Positions 1 through 9,181 are shown, counted from the stretch's first letter. The stretch: 64,000 nt of DNA from Halovenus marina (GCF_051414115.1 NZ_JBLKNZ010000001.1:2666001-2730000); one strand, 5' to 3'. Made by a program: numbers and translations. Notes: generated by a model from the letters alone, not told the origin.

Positions 1-684
1 CGGGTTCGCAAACGGTTCCTCGTCCCGCTCGACGCGCTCGCGGTTGTACGCCTGAAACGCCTCGCGGGGCATGTACACCTCGCCCCGGACAGCGAGAAAG
101 TCGGGATGGTCGCCACGAAGGCGCTGTGGGACGCTCGGAATCGTCCGCACCTGCTCGGTCACGTCGTCACCCTGCTCGCCGTCGCCGCGGGTGGCCGCCC
201 GCTCGTAGACGCCGTCCTCGTAGACCACTTCGACGGAGAGCCCGTCGAATTTCGGCTCACAGAGGTACTCGACAGGGCCGTCGTAGCCCGCATCGGCAAG
301 GTTACGCCGGACGCGCTCGTCGAAGGCCCGCACCTCGCCAGCCTCACCGCTCTGGTCGAGCGAGCGCATCGGCGCGACGTGCTCGACCGTTTCGAGTTCG
401 TCGACCGGTTCGCCGCCGACGCGCTGGGTTGGGCTATCGGTTCGATCGAGGTCGAACGTCTCCTCAAGCCGTTCGAGTCGCGTAAAGAGTGCGTCGTAGG
501 TGCGGTCGTCGATCACGGGGTCGGCTTTCACGTAGTAGCGGTGGTCGTGATATCGGATCGCCTCGCGCAGTCGCTCGGCCTGCTCGCGGGCCACAGACTC
601 GTCGAGACCGTCGACCGACTCGAAGTCCGTGTCCGGATTCCAGACGTAGGGGTTGTCCGCAGAGACCTGCTCGGAGGAGTCCAT
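1..684 (-). CDS. ligA: NAD-dependent DNA ligase LigA (N-terminal third, runs off window)
   Basis: Seals nicks in duplex DNA using NAD+ in replication and repair. The 228 visible residues cover the Ia domain that binds NMN (the YY of HDHRYYVKADPVIDD) and most of the adenylation domain. The adenylated lysine is K145 in the CEPKFDG motif. The window ends inside the conserved region that would continue from FANP into the next family motif, so about two thirds of a protein of the usual 670-700 residues lies outside. The ATG at 684 has an A/T-rich TATA-like stretch about 20-30 bases upstream (704-714 on the minus strand), which fits a nearly leaderless message. Haloarchaea are among the few archaea that carry this bacterial-type ligase; transfer from bacteria is family knowledge, not visible here. 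Confidence 0.95.
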   Translation of the reverse strand, partial: MDSSEQVSADNPYVWNPDTDFESVDGLDESVAREQAERLREAIRYHDHRYYVKADPVIDDRTYDALFTRLERLEETFDLDRTDSPTQRVGGEPVDELETVEHVAPMRSLDQSGEAGEVRAFDERVRRNLADAGYDGPVEYLCEPKFDGLSVEVVYEDGVYERAATRGDGEQGDDVTEQVRTIPSVPQRLRGDHPDFLAVRGEVYMPREAFQAYNRERVERDEEPFANP

Positions 685-924
685 CGGCGGAGAGTTTGCG
701 CCCGCGGATAAAAATCCCGGCGGAGTGGCCGGGACTGTGGCGGGTGCGCTCGGCGGTGCCGGGAGCGTGGCGGAGCGCGATACACGGGGGACGGCGCAAG
801 ATATCCAAACTATCAAAACTAGCAGAGAGATACAAAATGATGGCGTGTGAGAGCCGTTCAGCGCAAGTATCGGTCGCTACGGACGTACCATTAAGGTCGC
901 CCCGAGAGATGAACAATCGAGAAC

Positions 925-1656
925 ATGTCCACGTCAGACGACGTCGAAAACGAGAGCGAATCGACACGCGAGTTCGGCCGTCCGCTCCCCGAGTTCGTCG
1001 ACTGGCTCGCCGCGGCCGTCATCGCGCTTGGCGGACTGGCACTGCTCGTCGGCGGGAGTGTGCTGACCTTCGTCGTGGATCGGGACCTGATCGAGGAGGA
1101 GATCGAAGCCGGGCGGATCACGGTGGTCGTCTTCGAGCGGGAACTGTCCGAACCGGAGATGCTCTCGTTCACGCTGGATGTCGTCAACTGGACCGGGATC
1201 GGCCTGCTGATAAGCGGCGTCGGACTCGTCGCGTTCGCGGTCTGGTACGTGATCGCCCGCCGTCGCGCACACAGTCAGGCCCCAGAAGGGGAATCGGCCG
1301 GGACGTTCCTTTCGAACGCGGTCCTCGGAGCCGTCACGACGACGGTGCTGTTTTTCGTCCCGTTCTCGCCGATCATCGGCGGCGGCGTGACCGGCTATCT
1401 CGAAGGCCAGCGGTCGAACCGGGCGATAAGCGCCGCCGGACTCGCCGGAGTGCTAGCGATGGCCCCCGTCCTGATTCTGCTCGTCTGTCTCGGCATCGGT
1501 CTCTACACGGGACTGGCTGGCGTCGGAGACGCGGGATACGGGCTGTTGACCGCCGCAGTCATGCTGTTCGTGACGTTGTTCGTCGCTGCCTACGGTGCCG
1601 GTGTCAGCGCACTCGGCGGATTCATCGGGACGCGGATCCTCCGAGATGGGCTGTGA
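925..1656 (+). CDS. DUF5518-like four-helix membrane protein
   Basis: 243 residues of unknown function. A charged N-terminal tail of about 28 residues is followed by a membrane helix, a hydrophilic loop (about 55-90) rich in Glu, a second helix, a short basic stretch (ARRRAHSQ), and then three hydrophobic segments in the second half. The C-terminal half carries PFSPIIGGGVTGYLEG and ends in SALGGFIGTRI. Both blocks recur in the protein at 24868-25584, so the two genes are paralogues. This matches the haloarchaeal DUF5518 pattern as I remember it. It is convergent with the aminotransferase downstream. No catalytic residues are recognisable. Confidence 0.8.
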   Translation: MSTSDDVENESESTREFGRPLPEFVDWLAAAVIALGGLALLVGGSVLTFVVDRDLIEEEIEAGRITVVVFERELSEPEMLSFTLDVVNWTGIGLLISGVGLVAFAVWYVIARRRAHSQAPEGESAGTFLSNAVLGAVTTTVLFFVPFSPIIGGGVTGYLEGQRSNRAISAAGLAGVLAMAPVLILLVCLGIGLYTGLAGVGDAGYGLLTAAVMLFVTLFVAAYGAGVSALGGFIGTRILRDGL

Positions 1657-1706
1657 CTCAAGCTCGTGTGAATCAGTAGCGGCGCGGTGAACTGGGCGTG
1701 TCCGAG

Positions 1707-2810
1707 TTACAACCCGGCGACGTCCTCGATGGCGTCGGTGAGCGCCTCGATGCTCTCGACGTCGTGTTCGCCCATGTGACCGATGCGGAACGACTCCTCG
1801 GAGAGGTCACCGTAGCCGCTGGAAAAGACCATGTCGTACTGTTCGTTGACCTGTTCGACGGTGTCGGCAACGTCGATACCGCGGGTGTTCTCGACGCAGG
1901 TGACCGTCTGGGACTCGTAGCCTTCCTCGGGGAAGAGACCGAAGTGCTCGCGCGCCCAGTCACGGGTGTACTCGGCCATCTCCTGGTGGCGCTGGTCGCG
2001 CTCGTGGTGGCCTTCGTCGAGCATGTGTTTCATCTGCGTGCGGTAGGCGAGCATCACTGGGATGGCTGGCGTTGAGTGGGTCTGCCCCTTGCGGTCGTAG
2101 TAATCGAGACAGCGCTGGAAGCCGCCGTACCACGACGACGACTCGGAGGCGAGTTCGCGCTCGTAGGCCGCCTCGCTGACCGTACAGACGGCGAGTCCGG
2201 GCGGCATCGCGAAGGCCTTCTGGGTGGAGGTGAAGATGGCGTCGATGTTGTGCGCCTCGATGTCGATGTAGTCGCCACCCAGACAGGAGATAGCGTCGAC
2301 GACGAAGTAGGTGTCCGGGTACTCGCCGAGCAGGTCGCCGATCTCCTCGACCGGGTTGCGGACGCCGGTCGAGGTTTCGTTCATCACGACGCCGACCGCG
2401 TCGTAGTCGTCGGCTTCGAGCGCATCGCGGATGTCGTCGGGCTTGACGGCCTCGCCCCAGTCGTACTCGATCCGGTCGACCGTTTTACCGAGTCGGTCAG
2501 CGACGTTGGCCTGGCGTTCGCTGAACGCGCCCGAGGTGGGCACGAGCATCTTCTCGTCGACGAGGTTGAGCGTCGTCGCTTCCCAGAACTCGGTGCCGGA
2601 GGCCGTCAGAACGATCACGTCCTGCTCGGTGTCGAGAAACTCCTTGGTGTCCTCGACGATGGTCGTATAGAGGTCGGTCATCCGGTCCATGCGGTGGCCG
2701 AACATCGGTTGGGCCATCGCGTCGATGACGTCCTCACGAACCTCGGTCGGGCCGGGCAGATACAGCGTCTTGTCGGGGTAGTCGTCGGTGTACTCCTGTT
2801 TTTTGGTCAC
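1707..2810 (-). CDS. Class V PLP-dependent aminotransferase (alanine-glyoxylate / serine-pyruvate type)
   Basis: 367 residues, full length for the family. The N-terminus has the LPGPTEV signature, an SGT motif in the cofactor-binding region (TASGTEFWEA), the aspartate that contacts the pyridine nitrogen in VVDAISCLGG, and the Schiff-base lysine in TSTQKAFAMPPG. A late arginine in SFRIGHMGE probably binds the substrate carboxylate. Family members transfer amino groups between serine or alanine and glyoxylate or pyruvate, and some act as phosphoserine or 2-aminoethylphosphonate transaminases; the sequence does not settle the substrate. The gene lies 102 bases downstream of the MFS transporter on the same strand and probably has its own promoter. 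Confidence 0.9.
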   Translation of the reverse strand: MTKKQEYTDDYPDKTLYLPGPTEVREDVIDAMAQPMFGHRMDRMTDLYTTIVEDTKEFLDTEQDVIVLTASGTEFWEATTLNLVDEKMLVPTSGAFSERQANVADRLGKTVDRIEYDWGEAVKPDDIRDALEADDYDAVGVVMNETSTGVRNPVEEIGDLLGEYPDTYFVVDAISCLGGDYIDIEAHNIDAIFTSTQKAFAMPPGLAVCTVSEAAYERELASESSSWYGGFQRCLDYYDRKGQTHSTPAIPVMLAYRTQMKHMLDEGHHERDQRHQEMAEYTRDWAREHFGLFPEEGYESQTVTCVENTRGIDVADTVEQVNEQYDMVFSSGYGDLSEESFRIGHMGEHDVESIEALTDAIEDVAGL

Positions 2811-2912
2811 ACGGGGTCACCTTCGTACGCCGTACTGAGACGGGAGGGAGTATGGGAGTTTTGATACACGTCTTCCGGCCGCGTGGACGGTCGGCCGAAC
2901 GACGAAGGCGGT

Positions 2913-4145
2913 TCAACGAGCGGAGTCCGACCCGTCGCGCCACGGCGTGACGGGTACGTCGAGTCGAAAGAGCACGGGGACGGCGACGATGGCGATCAAC
3001 ACCTCGGCGAGGCCGACGGCGAGAAAGGCCGTCTCGAATCCGGCGGTCGCCGCGAGCGTCGCACCGCCGACGATGCCCGAGAGAAAGCCGAGGCTTCCGG
3101 CGACGTTGAACCCGCCCATGGCCGCGCCGCGCTCGCTCTCCTCGGCCAGATCGGTCACCAGCGCCATCGTCGCGGGTGCGACCAGGGCACCGGTCACGCC
3201 GACGAGGGCCATCGTCGCTGCGACGGTCGAAACGGTGGGTGCATACACGACTGCGACGATGACGACGCCGTAGGCGGCAGAGCCAGCGGCGACGGGCAGC
3301 ACGCGCCCGATGCGGTCCGAGAGCCGACCCAGCGGGTACTGTAGCAGCGCGAAGGGGACGAAAAATGCCCCGAGCAACAGCCCCGTCTGAGCCTCACCGA
3401 GGCCGAACGCCGTCTGGAAGTAGACGGTACCCACGAGGGCAAAAAAGCCAGCGGTGAGGCGGTCGACGAAGCCGAAGGCAAAGGGGACCGCGAGCGAGGG
3501 GCGAGCGGAGAGTCCGGACAGCGCGGCCCGGAGGCTCCGGCCGTGGTCGGGGGTTCGGTCGGTCGCGAGAGCCGCGAGCACCCCCGCGGCGAACAGGACG
3601 ATACTCGCACCGTACAGCGGGGCGAGCGCGCCGAGTCCGTACAGCTGACCACCGATTGGTGCACCGAGCGCTGTGCCGAAACCGATCGCGAGTCCAGCCG
3701 CGCCCATGTTGCGGCCGTGTCCACCACTCAGATCCATCAGGGTCGTGATCGCGAGCGAGAACGCACCGATCGTGGCCGCGCCCTGCAGAAAGCGAACGAT
3801 GAGGACGACCTCGTAGGGGTACGCTTCGAGCGCGGGGAGGAGTGCAAGCACGAGATAGCCAGCCCCGCCGACGGCAGCCCCGGCGACGATGAGCGGGACC
3901 CGCCGACCGACGGCGTCGCTGAGTGCGCCCCACAGTCCCGCAAAGAGGACGAAGCCGAGGAACTCGGCGGTCAGAAACCACTTGCCCGCAGAGAGGATCG
4001 TATCGACATCGCCGCCCCAGCCCGCAGGCGTCGCGCCGAGCGCATCGACGAGCGCCGGGATCCCCGGATAGAGAAGCACCTGTCCGAACAGGACGGCAAA
4101 GACCACACTCGCGAGCACGAGCCTGTCGCGGTCGGTCGCGTTCAC
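2913..4145 (-). CDS. Major facilitator superfamily transporter (DHA1-like)
   Basis: 410 residues with about 12 predicted membrane helices in two halves. The loop between helices 2 and 3 has the MFS motif A shape (GLWGALSDAVGRRVP), repeated in weaker form in the second half (GRLSDRIGRVLP), which marks the internal duplication. VRFLQGAATIGAF resembles motif B, and the G-rich fifth-helix segment suggests a drug/proton antiporter-like exporter. The substrate cannot be read. It starts 43 bases after the rimI stop on the same strand, so rimI and this gene may be co-transcribed. Confidence 0.88.
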   Translation of the reverse strand: MNATDRDRLVLASVVFAVLFGQVLLYPGIPALVDALGATPAGWGGDVDTILSAGKWFLTAEFLGFVLFAGLWGALSDAVGRRVPLIVAGAAVGGAGYLVLALLPALEAYPYEVVLIVRFLQGAATIGAFSLAITTLMDLSGGHGRNMGAAGLAIGFGTALGAPIGGQLYGLGALAPLYGASIVLFAAGVLAALATDRTPDHGRSLRAALSGLSARPSLAVPFAFGFVDRLTAGFFALVGTVYFQTAFGLGEAQTGLLLGAFFVPFALLQYPLGRLSDRIGRVLPVAAGSAAYGVVIVAVVYAPTVSTVAATMALVGVTGALVAPATMALVTDLAEESERGAAMGGFNVAGSLGFLSGIVGGATLAATAGFETAFLAVGLAEVLIAIVAVPVLFRLDVPVTPWRDGSDSAR

Positions 4146-4188
4146 TGTCGGGGTGTTCGGCCCGAATCCAAAAGCGCGTGTCGGTTCG

Positions 4189-4653
4189 TCAAAGCGAGCG
4201 GACGAAAATCAGCGCGTCCTCGTCGTCGTCGTAGTACTCGGGGACTGTCCGGCGATAGGAGAAGCCGTGCTCACGATACAGGTGCTGTGCCTGGTCGTTG
4301 GTCTCCCTGACTTCGAGTTTCACCGAGCGAGCGCCCTGCCCGTCGAGGACGGAGAACGCCCGCGTGAGCAGGTGTGAAGCGATCCCCTCGCGGCGGCAGT
4401 CGGGATGGACGGCCAGATCCTTGACGTGGCCGAGCGCGCGGCCGTGTGCGGTCACCGTATCCGCGACCACGTAGCCAAGCAGCGAGGACCCCTCTGCGAC
4501 GAGAAATCCCGGTTCACCGAGATAGCGCTCGAATGCGCCGAATGGCCACGGCTGTGGGAACACCGCACGCTCGATGCGATGCACCGCGAGCAGGTCCGCC
4601 CGCTCTGCCTGTCGGATGCGCCGCGACCGATGCGACTGCGAGGCCGTCGTCAC
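4189..4653 (-). CDS. rimI: RimI-like GNAT N-alpha-acetyltransferase
   Basis: Transfers acetyl from acetyl-CoA to protein N-termini (ArdA/RimI class). The 154-residue GNAT fold shows the acceptor region AVFPQPWPFGAFERYL, the strand VKDLAVHPDCRREGIASHLL with the acetyl-CoA pyrophosphate loop (R-R-E-G-I-A), the SVKLEVRETNDQAQHLYREHGF block, and a Tyr-rich tail YRRTVPEYYDD, all typical of RimI. I chose the GTG at 4653. The open frame continues upstream to 4857, but that part is basic, cysteine-containing and crosses a palindrome and the C tract, so it looks like spacer DNA. The neighbour on the other side is divergent. Confidence 0.88.
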   Translation of the reverse strand: MTTASQSHRSRRIRQAERADLLAVHRIERAVFPQPWPFGAFERYLGEPGFLVAEGSSLLGYVVADTVTAHGRALGHVKDLAVHPDCRREGIASHLLTRAFSVLDGQGARSVKLEVRETNDQAQHLYREHGFSYRRTVPEYYDDDEDALIFVRSL

Positions 4654-4773
4654 GCTCGAACGTACGGTCCGGGAGCACAAAAATGGTGTCAGGACCAGAT
4701 GGAAACTCGCATTCGAGTACCCCTGTAGCAGAAGGGTTTTAATGCCCCCGGTCATACTTGGTGATGCACCCAT

Positions 4774-4792
4774 TTTGGGTGCCACCCCCCCC
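4774..4792. repeat. Inverted repeat GCACCC-N5-GGGTGC in divergent spacer
   Basis: Perfect 6-base arms around an ATTTT loop just upstream of rimI and next to a 14-base cytosine run (4785-4798). It could be a regulator site or a hairpin at the 5' end of the rimI message. No protein is assigned to it. Confidence 0.6.
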
Positions 4793-4798
4793 CCCCCC
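4785..4798. repeat. Homopolymeric tract of 14 cytosines
   Basis: An uninterrupted C14 run, followed by AC4A and more cytosines, in the rimI / 2H-phosphoesterase spacer. Runs this long are prone to slippage during replication and to sequencing error. Its position between two palindromes makes a regulatory or variable-length role possible, but the length in the assembly may itself be uncertain. Confidence 0.8.
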
Positions 4799-4811
4799 AC
4801 CCCCACCGTCC

Positions 4812-4833
4812 GTGTTTCGCACGTGCGAAACAC
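4812..4833. promoter_or_regulatory. 22-bp perfect palindrome, candidate operator
   Basis: The half-site GTGTTTCGCAC is followed directly by its exact reverse complement with no spacer, and then by a T5 run. It lies 96 bases before the GTG at 4929 and about 160 bases upstream of the rimI start. A gapless 22-base dyad suits a homodimeric winged-helix regulator. The regulator is not known from this window. Confidence 0.6.
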
Positions 4834-4928
4834 ACTTTTTGCAGTACAAAATGACAATAGTCGTCCGTAGTCGCCGCTAGATCAACGAGGCTGTCGAGCG
4901 GTGCCAAGACGACACAGAAACTGTTTTT

Positions 4929-5483
4929 GTGAGCGCCTGCGGGGATAGCGGTGTGACAACGATCATCGGACCGACACTCCCTGAGCCGTATTTCGGCAGA
5001 GTTGAATCGATCTGGGACGAGTTAGTCGCCGAGTTCGGCATCGAACGCTACGTCAACCCGTTCCCACACTTCACGCTGTACGCGCTGGACGATGCTGTCG
5101 ATATCCCAGCGGTCAAAGCCGCCGTCGAGGAGGGTGTGAGAGATCACGCGCCCTGCACTGTACACACGGATGGACTCGGAATCTTCCCCGGAAACCACGT
5201 CTGGCTTCCGGTCGCGAAGTCTCCGCAACTCACGGCGCTCCACGAGGATGTCGTCCAAGCGGTGGCGGATCTGGGATCGGCGCCAGTGCCGTTCTACGAA
5301 CCCAGTCGCTGGTTTCCACACGTCGGGCTCGCCCTCAACGTCGACGACAAGTTAGCCGGAGAAATTGTCTCGTTCCTGCTTGAGTGCGACCTCGAATGGG
5401 ACGTTACCGTCGACACTATCGCGATCACTCGACCGCCGACTGCGGGTGCAGAACACGAAATCGTCGCAACCGTCGATCTTTGA
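4929..5483 (+). CDS. 2H phosphoesterase / 2'-5' RNA ligase-like protein
   Basis: 184 residues. The first H-x-T-x motif is HFTLYA near residue 47. The second active-site histidine is in HVGLAL near residue 126, where the usual Thr is Gly. Members of this superfamily are cyclic phosphodiesterases or reversible 2'-5' RNA ligases acting on RNA or tRNA-derived ends. The replaced second threonine makes the exact reaction uncertain. The frame opens with GTG at 4929. A second in-frame GTG at 4953 (start VTTIIGP) is an equally plausible start, since the first nine residues look unstructured. The gene stands alone, divergent from rimI and convergent with valS. Confidence 0.8.
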   Translation: MSACGDSGVTTIIGPTLPEPYFGRVESIWDELVAEFGIERYVNPFPHFTLYALDDAVDIPAVKAAVEEGVRDHAPCTVHTDGLGIFPGNHVWLPVAKSPQLTALHEDVVQAVADLGSAPVPFYEPSRWFPHVGLALNVDDKLAGEIVSFLLECDLEWDVTVDTIAITRPPTAGAEHEIVATVDL

Positions 5484-5537
5484 CAGTCAAAGCCAGTAGC
5501 AGACAGAGCGGCAAAGTCGGATCCGAGGAGATTTCAG

Positions 5538-5603
5538 TCCGTTCGTAAAATCCGGTTCGTTCGCGGATACAGACCGATTTCCAATCCGATTCGTAGAATC
5601 CGG
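5538..5603. repeat. Imperfect direct repeat downstream of the 2H phosphoesterase gene
   Basis: TCCGTTCGTAAAATCCGG (5538-5555) and TCCGATTCGTAGAATCCGG (5585-5603) are near-identical 18-19 base copies about 47 bases apart in the short convergent spacer before the valS stop. The role is unknown; a shared 3'-end processing or termination signal is possible. Confidence 0.45.
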
Positions 5604-5618
5604 CCAACTCACATCGGT

Positions 5619-8255
5619 CTAGAGATAGACGAGCACAGTCGACAGCTCGCCGTCGAGGACGGCCACCTCTGCGCCGGATTCGGCGCGGTGTTCCTCGACG
5701 ATGTCGACGGCGTCACCGTCGAGTACGACCACCTCGCTGCCGAGGTCGATCTCGATCGCATCGGTCGCTTGCTGCGCTTTCACTTCGCTCGGATCCATCG
5801 ATTCGAGTGCGGCGACGACCTCGCCCGCCTGGTCGCGGAACTCCGGCCCGATAACCGAGTGGTCGGGGTCGACCTCGACGGGGACGAGTTCGACGTTCGG
5901 TTCGCCCTCGCGGACGTGGACGGGCGCGTTGACGGCCTCGCTCAGGTCGTAGGTGTCGAGCGCGCGCTCCGGCGTCTCGTTGGGATAGACTTCGACCTTG
6001 TCCAGATCGGCGTTCAGCGCCATCCCGGCGTCGGACTTGAAGCCGCGAACCGTCGACGCAGCGTCGGTGATAAGATTTCCGGCGGCCTCGCTTTCCTCGT
6101 CGACCATCGCCATCTCGGGCCAGGTACTCTCGTGGACGCTGCCCTCCGTGCCCGGGAGCACGTCCCACGCCTCGGCAGTCAGGAACGGCGCAAAGGGCGA
6201 GAGCATCCGGATGGAGGCCGAGAGGGTCTTGAACAGAGCCTGCCGGGCCGCGTCGCGCTCGCCGGGGCGACCCTCGTAGAGGCGACCCTTGATGAGTTCG
6301 AGATAGTCGTCAGCCAGGTCGTGCCAGACGAACTCCCGCAGCGTCTGCAGGGCGGAATCGAACCGATAGGCCTCCATGTCTTCGCGCACCTCGTCGGCGA
6401 CCCGGGAGCACCGCGAGAGAATCCAGCGGTCCACGTCCCGATAGGCCGGGTCGTCGAGCGGTTCCCGGTCGTCGTCGAGGTGCTGGGCCGCGAATCGGGT
6501 GATGTTCCACACCTTCGTCTGGAACCGCGACGCCGAGGTGACCTCCTTCCACTGGAACTGGATGTCGCTGCCGGGTTGGCCGCCGAGTGCCATCGCCTGC
6601 CGGAAGGCGTCGGCGGAGTACTCCTCGACGACCTCCTCTGGCTGGACGAAGTTCCCGCGGGATTTGGACATCTTGTTGCCGTCGTCGCCGAAGACCATCC
6701 CGTTGATGAGAATCTCCTCCCACGGGAGTTCGTCTTCGAGGCCGACCGTCCGGAGAATCGTGTAGAACGCCCACGTCCGGATGATGTCGTGGCCTTGCGG
6801 GCGAAGCGTGGTCGGCTCGAACTCCGCGTCGGGCCAGCCCTGGACGAACAGCGGCGTGATAGACGAGTCCATCCACGTGTCCATCACGTCCGTCTCGCCC
6901 TCCCAGGCAGCGTGTCCACACTCGGGGCAGGCGTCGAGTGCGGGGTCGTCCTCAGTCGGATGGACGGGCAGTTCAGATTCATCTGCGATGTGGATGTGGT
7001 CGCAGTCCTCGTTCGCACAGAACCACGCCGGAATGGGGGTGGCGAACACGCGCTGGCGGGAGATGACCCAGTCCCAGTCCATCCCCTCCGTCCACTCGAT
7101 GAGTCGCTCGTGCATGTGGTCGGGGATCCACTCGACGTCTTCAGCGGCGTCGAGGATTTCCTGCTGTCGCACCTCGATGAACCACTGCTCTTTCGAGAGA
7201 ATCTCGATGGGCGTGTCACACCGCCAGCACTGCCCGACGTTCTGCTCGGTGGGTTCGGAGCTGTTCAAGTAGCCTTCACGGTGCAAGTCCTCGACGATTG
7301 TCTCCTTCGCCTCGTCGATTTCCAGCCCCTCGTACTCGCCGACCGGGCCGGTGAGTTTACCGTCACCCGAAAAGACCATCCGCAGGTCGAGGTCGTACTC
7401 GGCCCACCAGTCGACGTCCTGTTTGTCCCCGAACGTACAGATCATCACCGCACCGGTCCCGAAGTCGCCGTCGACGTCGTCGTCTGCGATGAGTTCGACC
7501 TCCTGACCGAAGAGTGGCACCTCGAAGGAGTCTCCGACCCGGTCGGCGTAGCGCTCGTCCTCGGGGTCGACCGCCATCGAGACACACGCGGCGAGCAGTT
7601 CCGGGCGCGTGGTCGCGATTTCGATGTCGTCGTTTCCCACGCCGGGGAACGTGATGTAGTAGAGCGTCCCCTCGACGCCCTCCTCGGTCTCGACTTCGGC
7701 GTCAGCAATAGCCGTCTCACAGCGCGGACACCAGTTGACGGGGTGTTCGTCACGGTAGACGTACTCGTCGTCGGCCATGCGGACGAACGAACGCTGAGTC
7801 TGGCCCCAGTACTCGTCGTCCATGGTGCGGTACTCGTGGTCCCAGTCCTGCGAGAAGCCGAGCGTTCCCATCGTCTCGCGCATGGCGTCGATCTGCGATT
7901 CGGTGTGCTCGATGCACATCTCGCGGAACTCCCCGCGGGGGACGTCGGTCCGGTGGATGCCCTCGTTTTCCTCGACTTTCACCTCCGTCGGGAGACCGTG
8001 ACAGTCCCACCCCTGTGGGAAGAGGACGTTCTCACCGAGTAGCCGATGAAAGCGGGCGGCGTAATCCATGTAACACCAGCCGAGCGCGTTCCCGATGTGG
8101 AGGTTGCCGGTCGGGTACGGCGGCGGCGTGTCGATGACGTAGTCGGTCGCACCATCGGTGTCGCCGTCGTAGCTGTACAGGTCGGTGTCGGCCCACTGGT
8201 CGCGCCACTTCGGCTCGACGCTGTCGGGGTCGTAGGTGTCTGGTATCTCAGTCAT
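5619..8255 (-). CDS. valS: Valyl-tRNA synthetase
   Basis: Charges tRNA-Val with valine. 878 residues, full length for an archaeal class Ia enzyme. The HIGH-box is in PTGNLHIGNALG near residue 50, followed by the GWDCHGLPTEVKVEE block. Zinc-type cysteine pairs are seen in WCPRCETAIADAEVE and CWRCDTPIE. The connective editing domain has the ATTRPELL signature, and the KMSKS loop is present exactly (NKMSKSRGN). The C-terminal third is the helical anticodon-binding domain with a coiled tail. The opening VIDTPPPYPTGNLHIG is ValS-like rather than IleS-like. A 209-base spacer separates it from psmB upstream, with a TATA-like TTTATA on the minus strand near 8405-8412. Confidence 0.96.
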   Translation of the reverse strand: MTEIPDTYDPDSVEPKWRDQWADTDLYSYDGDTDGATDYVIDTPPPYPTGNLHIGNALGWCYMDYAARFHRLLGENVLFPQGWDCHGLPTEVKVEENEGIHRTDVPRGEFREMCIEHTESQIDAMRETMGTLGFSQDWDHEYRTMDDEYWGQTQRSFVRMADDEYVYRDEHPVNWCPRCETAIADAEVETEEGVEGTLYYITFPGVGNDDIEIATTRPELLAACVSMAVDPEDERYADRVGDSFEVPLFGQEVELIADDDVDGDFGTGAVMICTFGDKQDVDWWAEYDLDLRMVFSGDGKLTGPVGEYEGLEIDEAKETIVEDLHREGYLNSSEPTEQNVGQCWRCDTPIEILSKEQWFIEVRQQEILDAAEDVEWIPDHMHERLIEWTEGMDWDWVISRQRVFATPIPAWFCANEDCDHIHIADESELPVHPTEDDPALDACPECGHAAWEGETDVMDTWMDSSITPLFVQGWPDAEFEPTTLRPQGHDIIRTWAFYTILRTVGLEDELPWEEILINGMVFGDDGNKMSKSRGNFVQPEEVVEEYSADAFRQAMALGGQPGSDIQFQWKEVTSASRFQTKVWNITRFAAQHLDDDREPLDDPAYRDVDRWILSRCSRVADEVREDMEAYRFDSALQTLREFVWHDLADDYLELIKGRLYEGRPGERDAARQALFKTLSASIRMLSPFAPFLTAEAWDVLPGTEGSVHESTWPEMAMVDEESEAAGNLITDAASTVRGFKSDAGMALNADLDKVEVYPNETPERALDTYDLSEAVNAPVHVREGEPNVELVPVEVDPDHSVIGPEFRDQAGEVVAALESMDPSEVKAQQATDAIEIDLGSEVVVLDGDAVDIVEEHRAESGAEVAVLDGELSTVLVYL

Positions 8256-8464
8256 GCGTATGGGTCCTGCAGTCGCGGATTCCGTGCGCGTCGGCTGGTC
8301 GAATAACGCTTCGAAAAGACGCGGGGCTGTCCGCCTCGTGGCGACAGCCCGGCTATCGTACTACCGACGAACGCACGTCCATACACGGGGAATTGAGTCT
8401 TGCTCGTATAAATTTTCGTTTTCGCGGGTCAGCAACGCCAGAGGAATGTGCGGTTCGCAGAGTC

Positions 8465-9181
8465 CTACAGCAACTCGGCCGCGTCGTCGTACTCGTCGAC
8501 GTCGACGCCATCCTCGGTGACGGTGGCGACGACCAGCCCGTTGCCCGACCCGGTGTCGCGTTCGCTGGCCGCCTGCACGGCGCGTGCGGCGAGCGAGGCG
8601 GCAGCCTCCAGTGAGAGCGTGGGGTCGTACTCGCCTTCGAGCGCACCGTGTGCGAGTTGCATCCCACTTCCCGTGACGGTGTAGTCGTCCTCCATCACGC
8701 CGCCAGCGGGGTCGATACTGTAGACGTGACTGCCCTCCTCGTCGACACCGCCGAGGATTGGGTTGATGGCGATGAAGGGGCCACCGCGGGCGAAGTTTCC
8801 TGCGAGCGTCGCCAGCGCGTGGATCGACATCGGCTGGTCGCGGCGCGTCTCGTAGAGGCTCGCCTCCGAGCGGAGCGTCCGAATAAAGGACTGTGCGCCG
8901 CCGACGGATCCGACGAGCGTCAGTGCCGCCGTCGGGTGCACCTGTTCGACCTTGACGACGTTCTTGTTCGAGACGAAGCGGCCGCCGAGGCTGGCCCGCC
9001 GGTCGGTCCCGATGACGACGCCGTCGTCGGTGCTGATCCCGACCGTCGTCGTTCCGGTCTTTGCGACCGCGCTGTCCTCTGCGCCCCGTTCGTACTCGAA
9101 CGAGGCCAGTTCGGGTTCGTACGGACTCTGCGTGCCGGTGTGTGTGTGGTGTGTGTCAGTCATCTCAATATCGTCAGTCAT
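8465..9181 (-). CDS. psmB: Proteasome beta subunit (20S core, catalytic)
   Basis: Forms the inner catalytic rings of the 20S proteasome. 238 residues with a propeptide of about 43 residues. Self-cleavage in KTGTTTVG would expose Thr44. The supporting aspartate (GTDRRAS) and lysine (SNKNVVK) are both present, so the subunit should be active. The late GSG loop (TVTGSGMQ) is also conserved. I use the ATG at 9181 because it is preceded by GGTGAGG at Shine-Dalgarno distance and overlaps the psmA stop by eight bases; an in-frame ATG at 9163 is the alternative. Its coupling to psmA implies production in matched amounts. Confidence 0.93.
   Translation of the reverse strand: MTDDIEMTDTHHTHTGTQSPYEPELASFEYERGAEDSAVAKTGTTTVGISTDDGVVIGTDRRASLGGRFVSNKNVVKVEQVHPTAALTLVGSVGGAQSFIRTLRSEASLYETRRDQPMSIHALATLAGNFARGGPFIAINPILGGVDEEGSHVYSIDPAGGVMEDDYTVTGSGMQLAHGALEGEYDPTLSLEAAASLAARAVQAASERDTGSGNGLVVATVTEDGVDVDEYDDAAELL

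Noticed and set aside
5688..8042. 784-codon open frame on the plus strand
   Set aside because: It is the exact antisense of valS. High-GC third positions keep the opposite strand open; the translation has no motif, while valS has all class Ia signatures.
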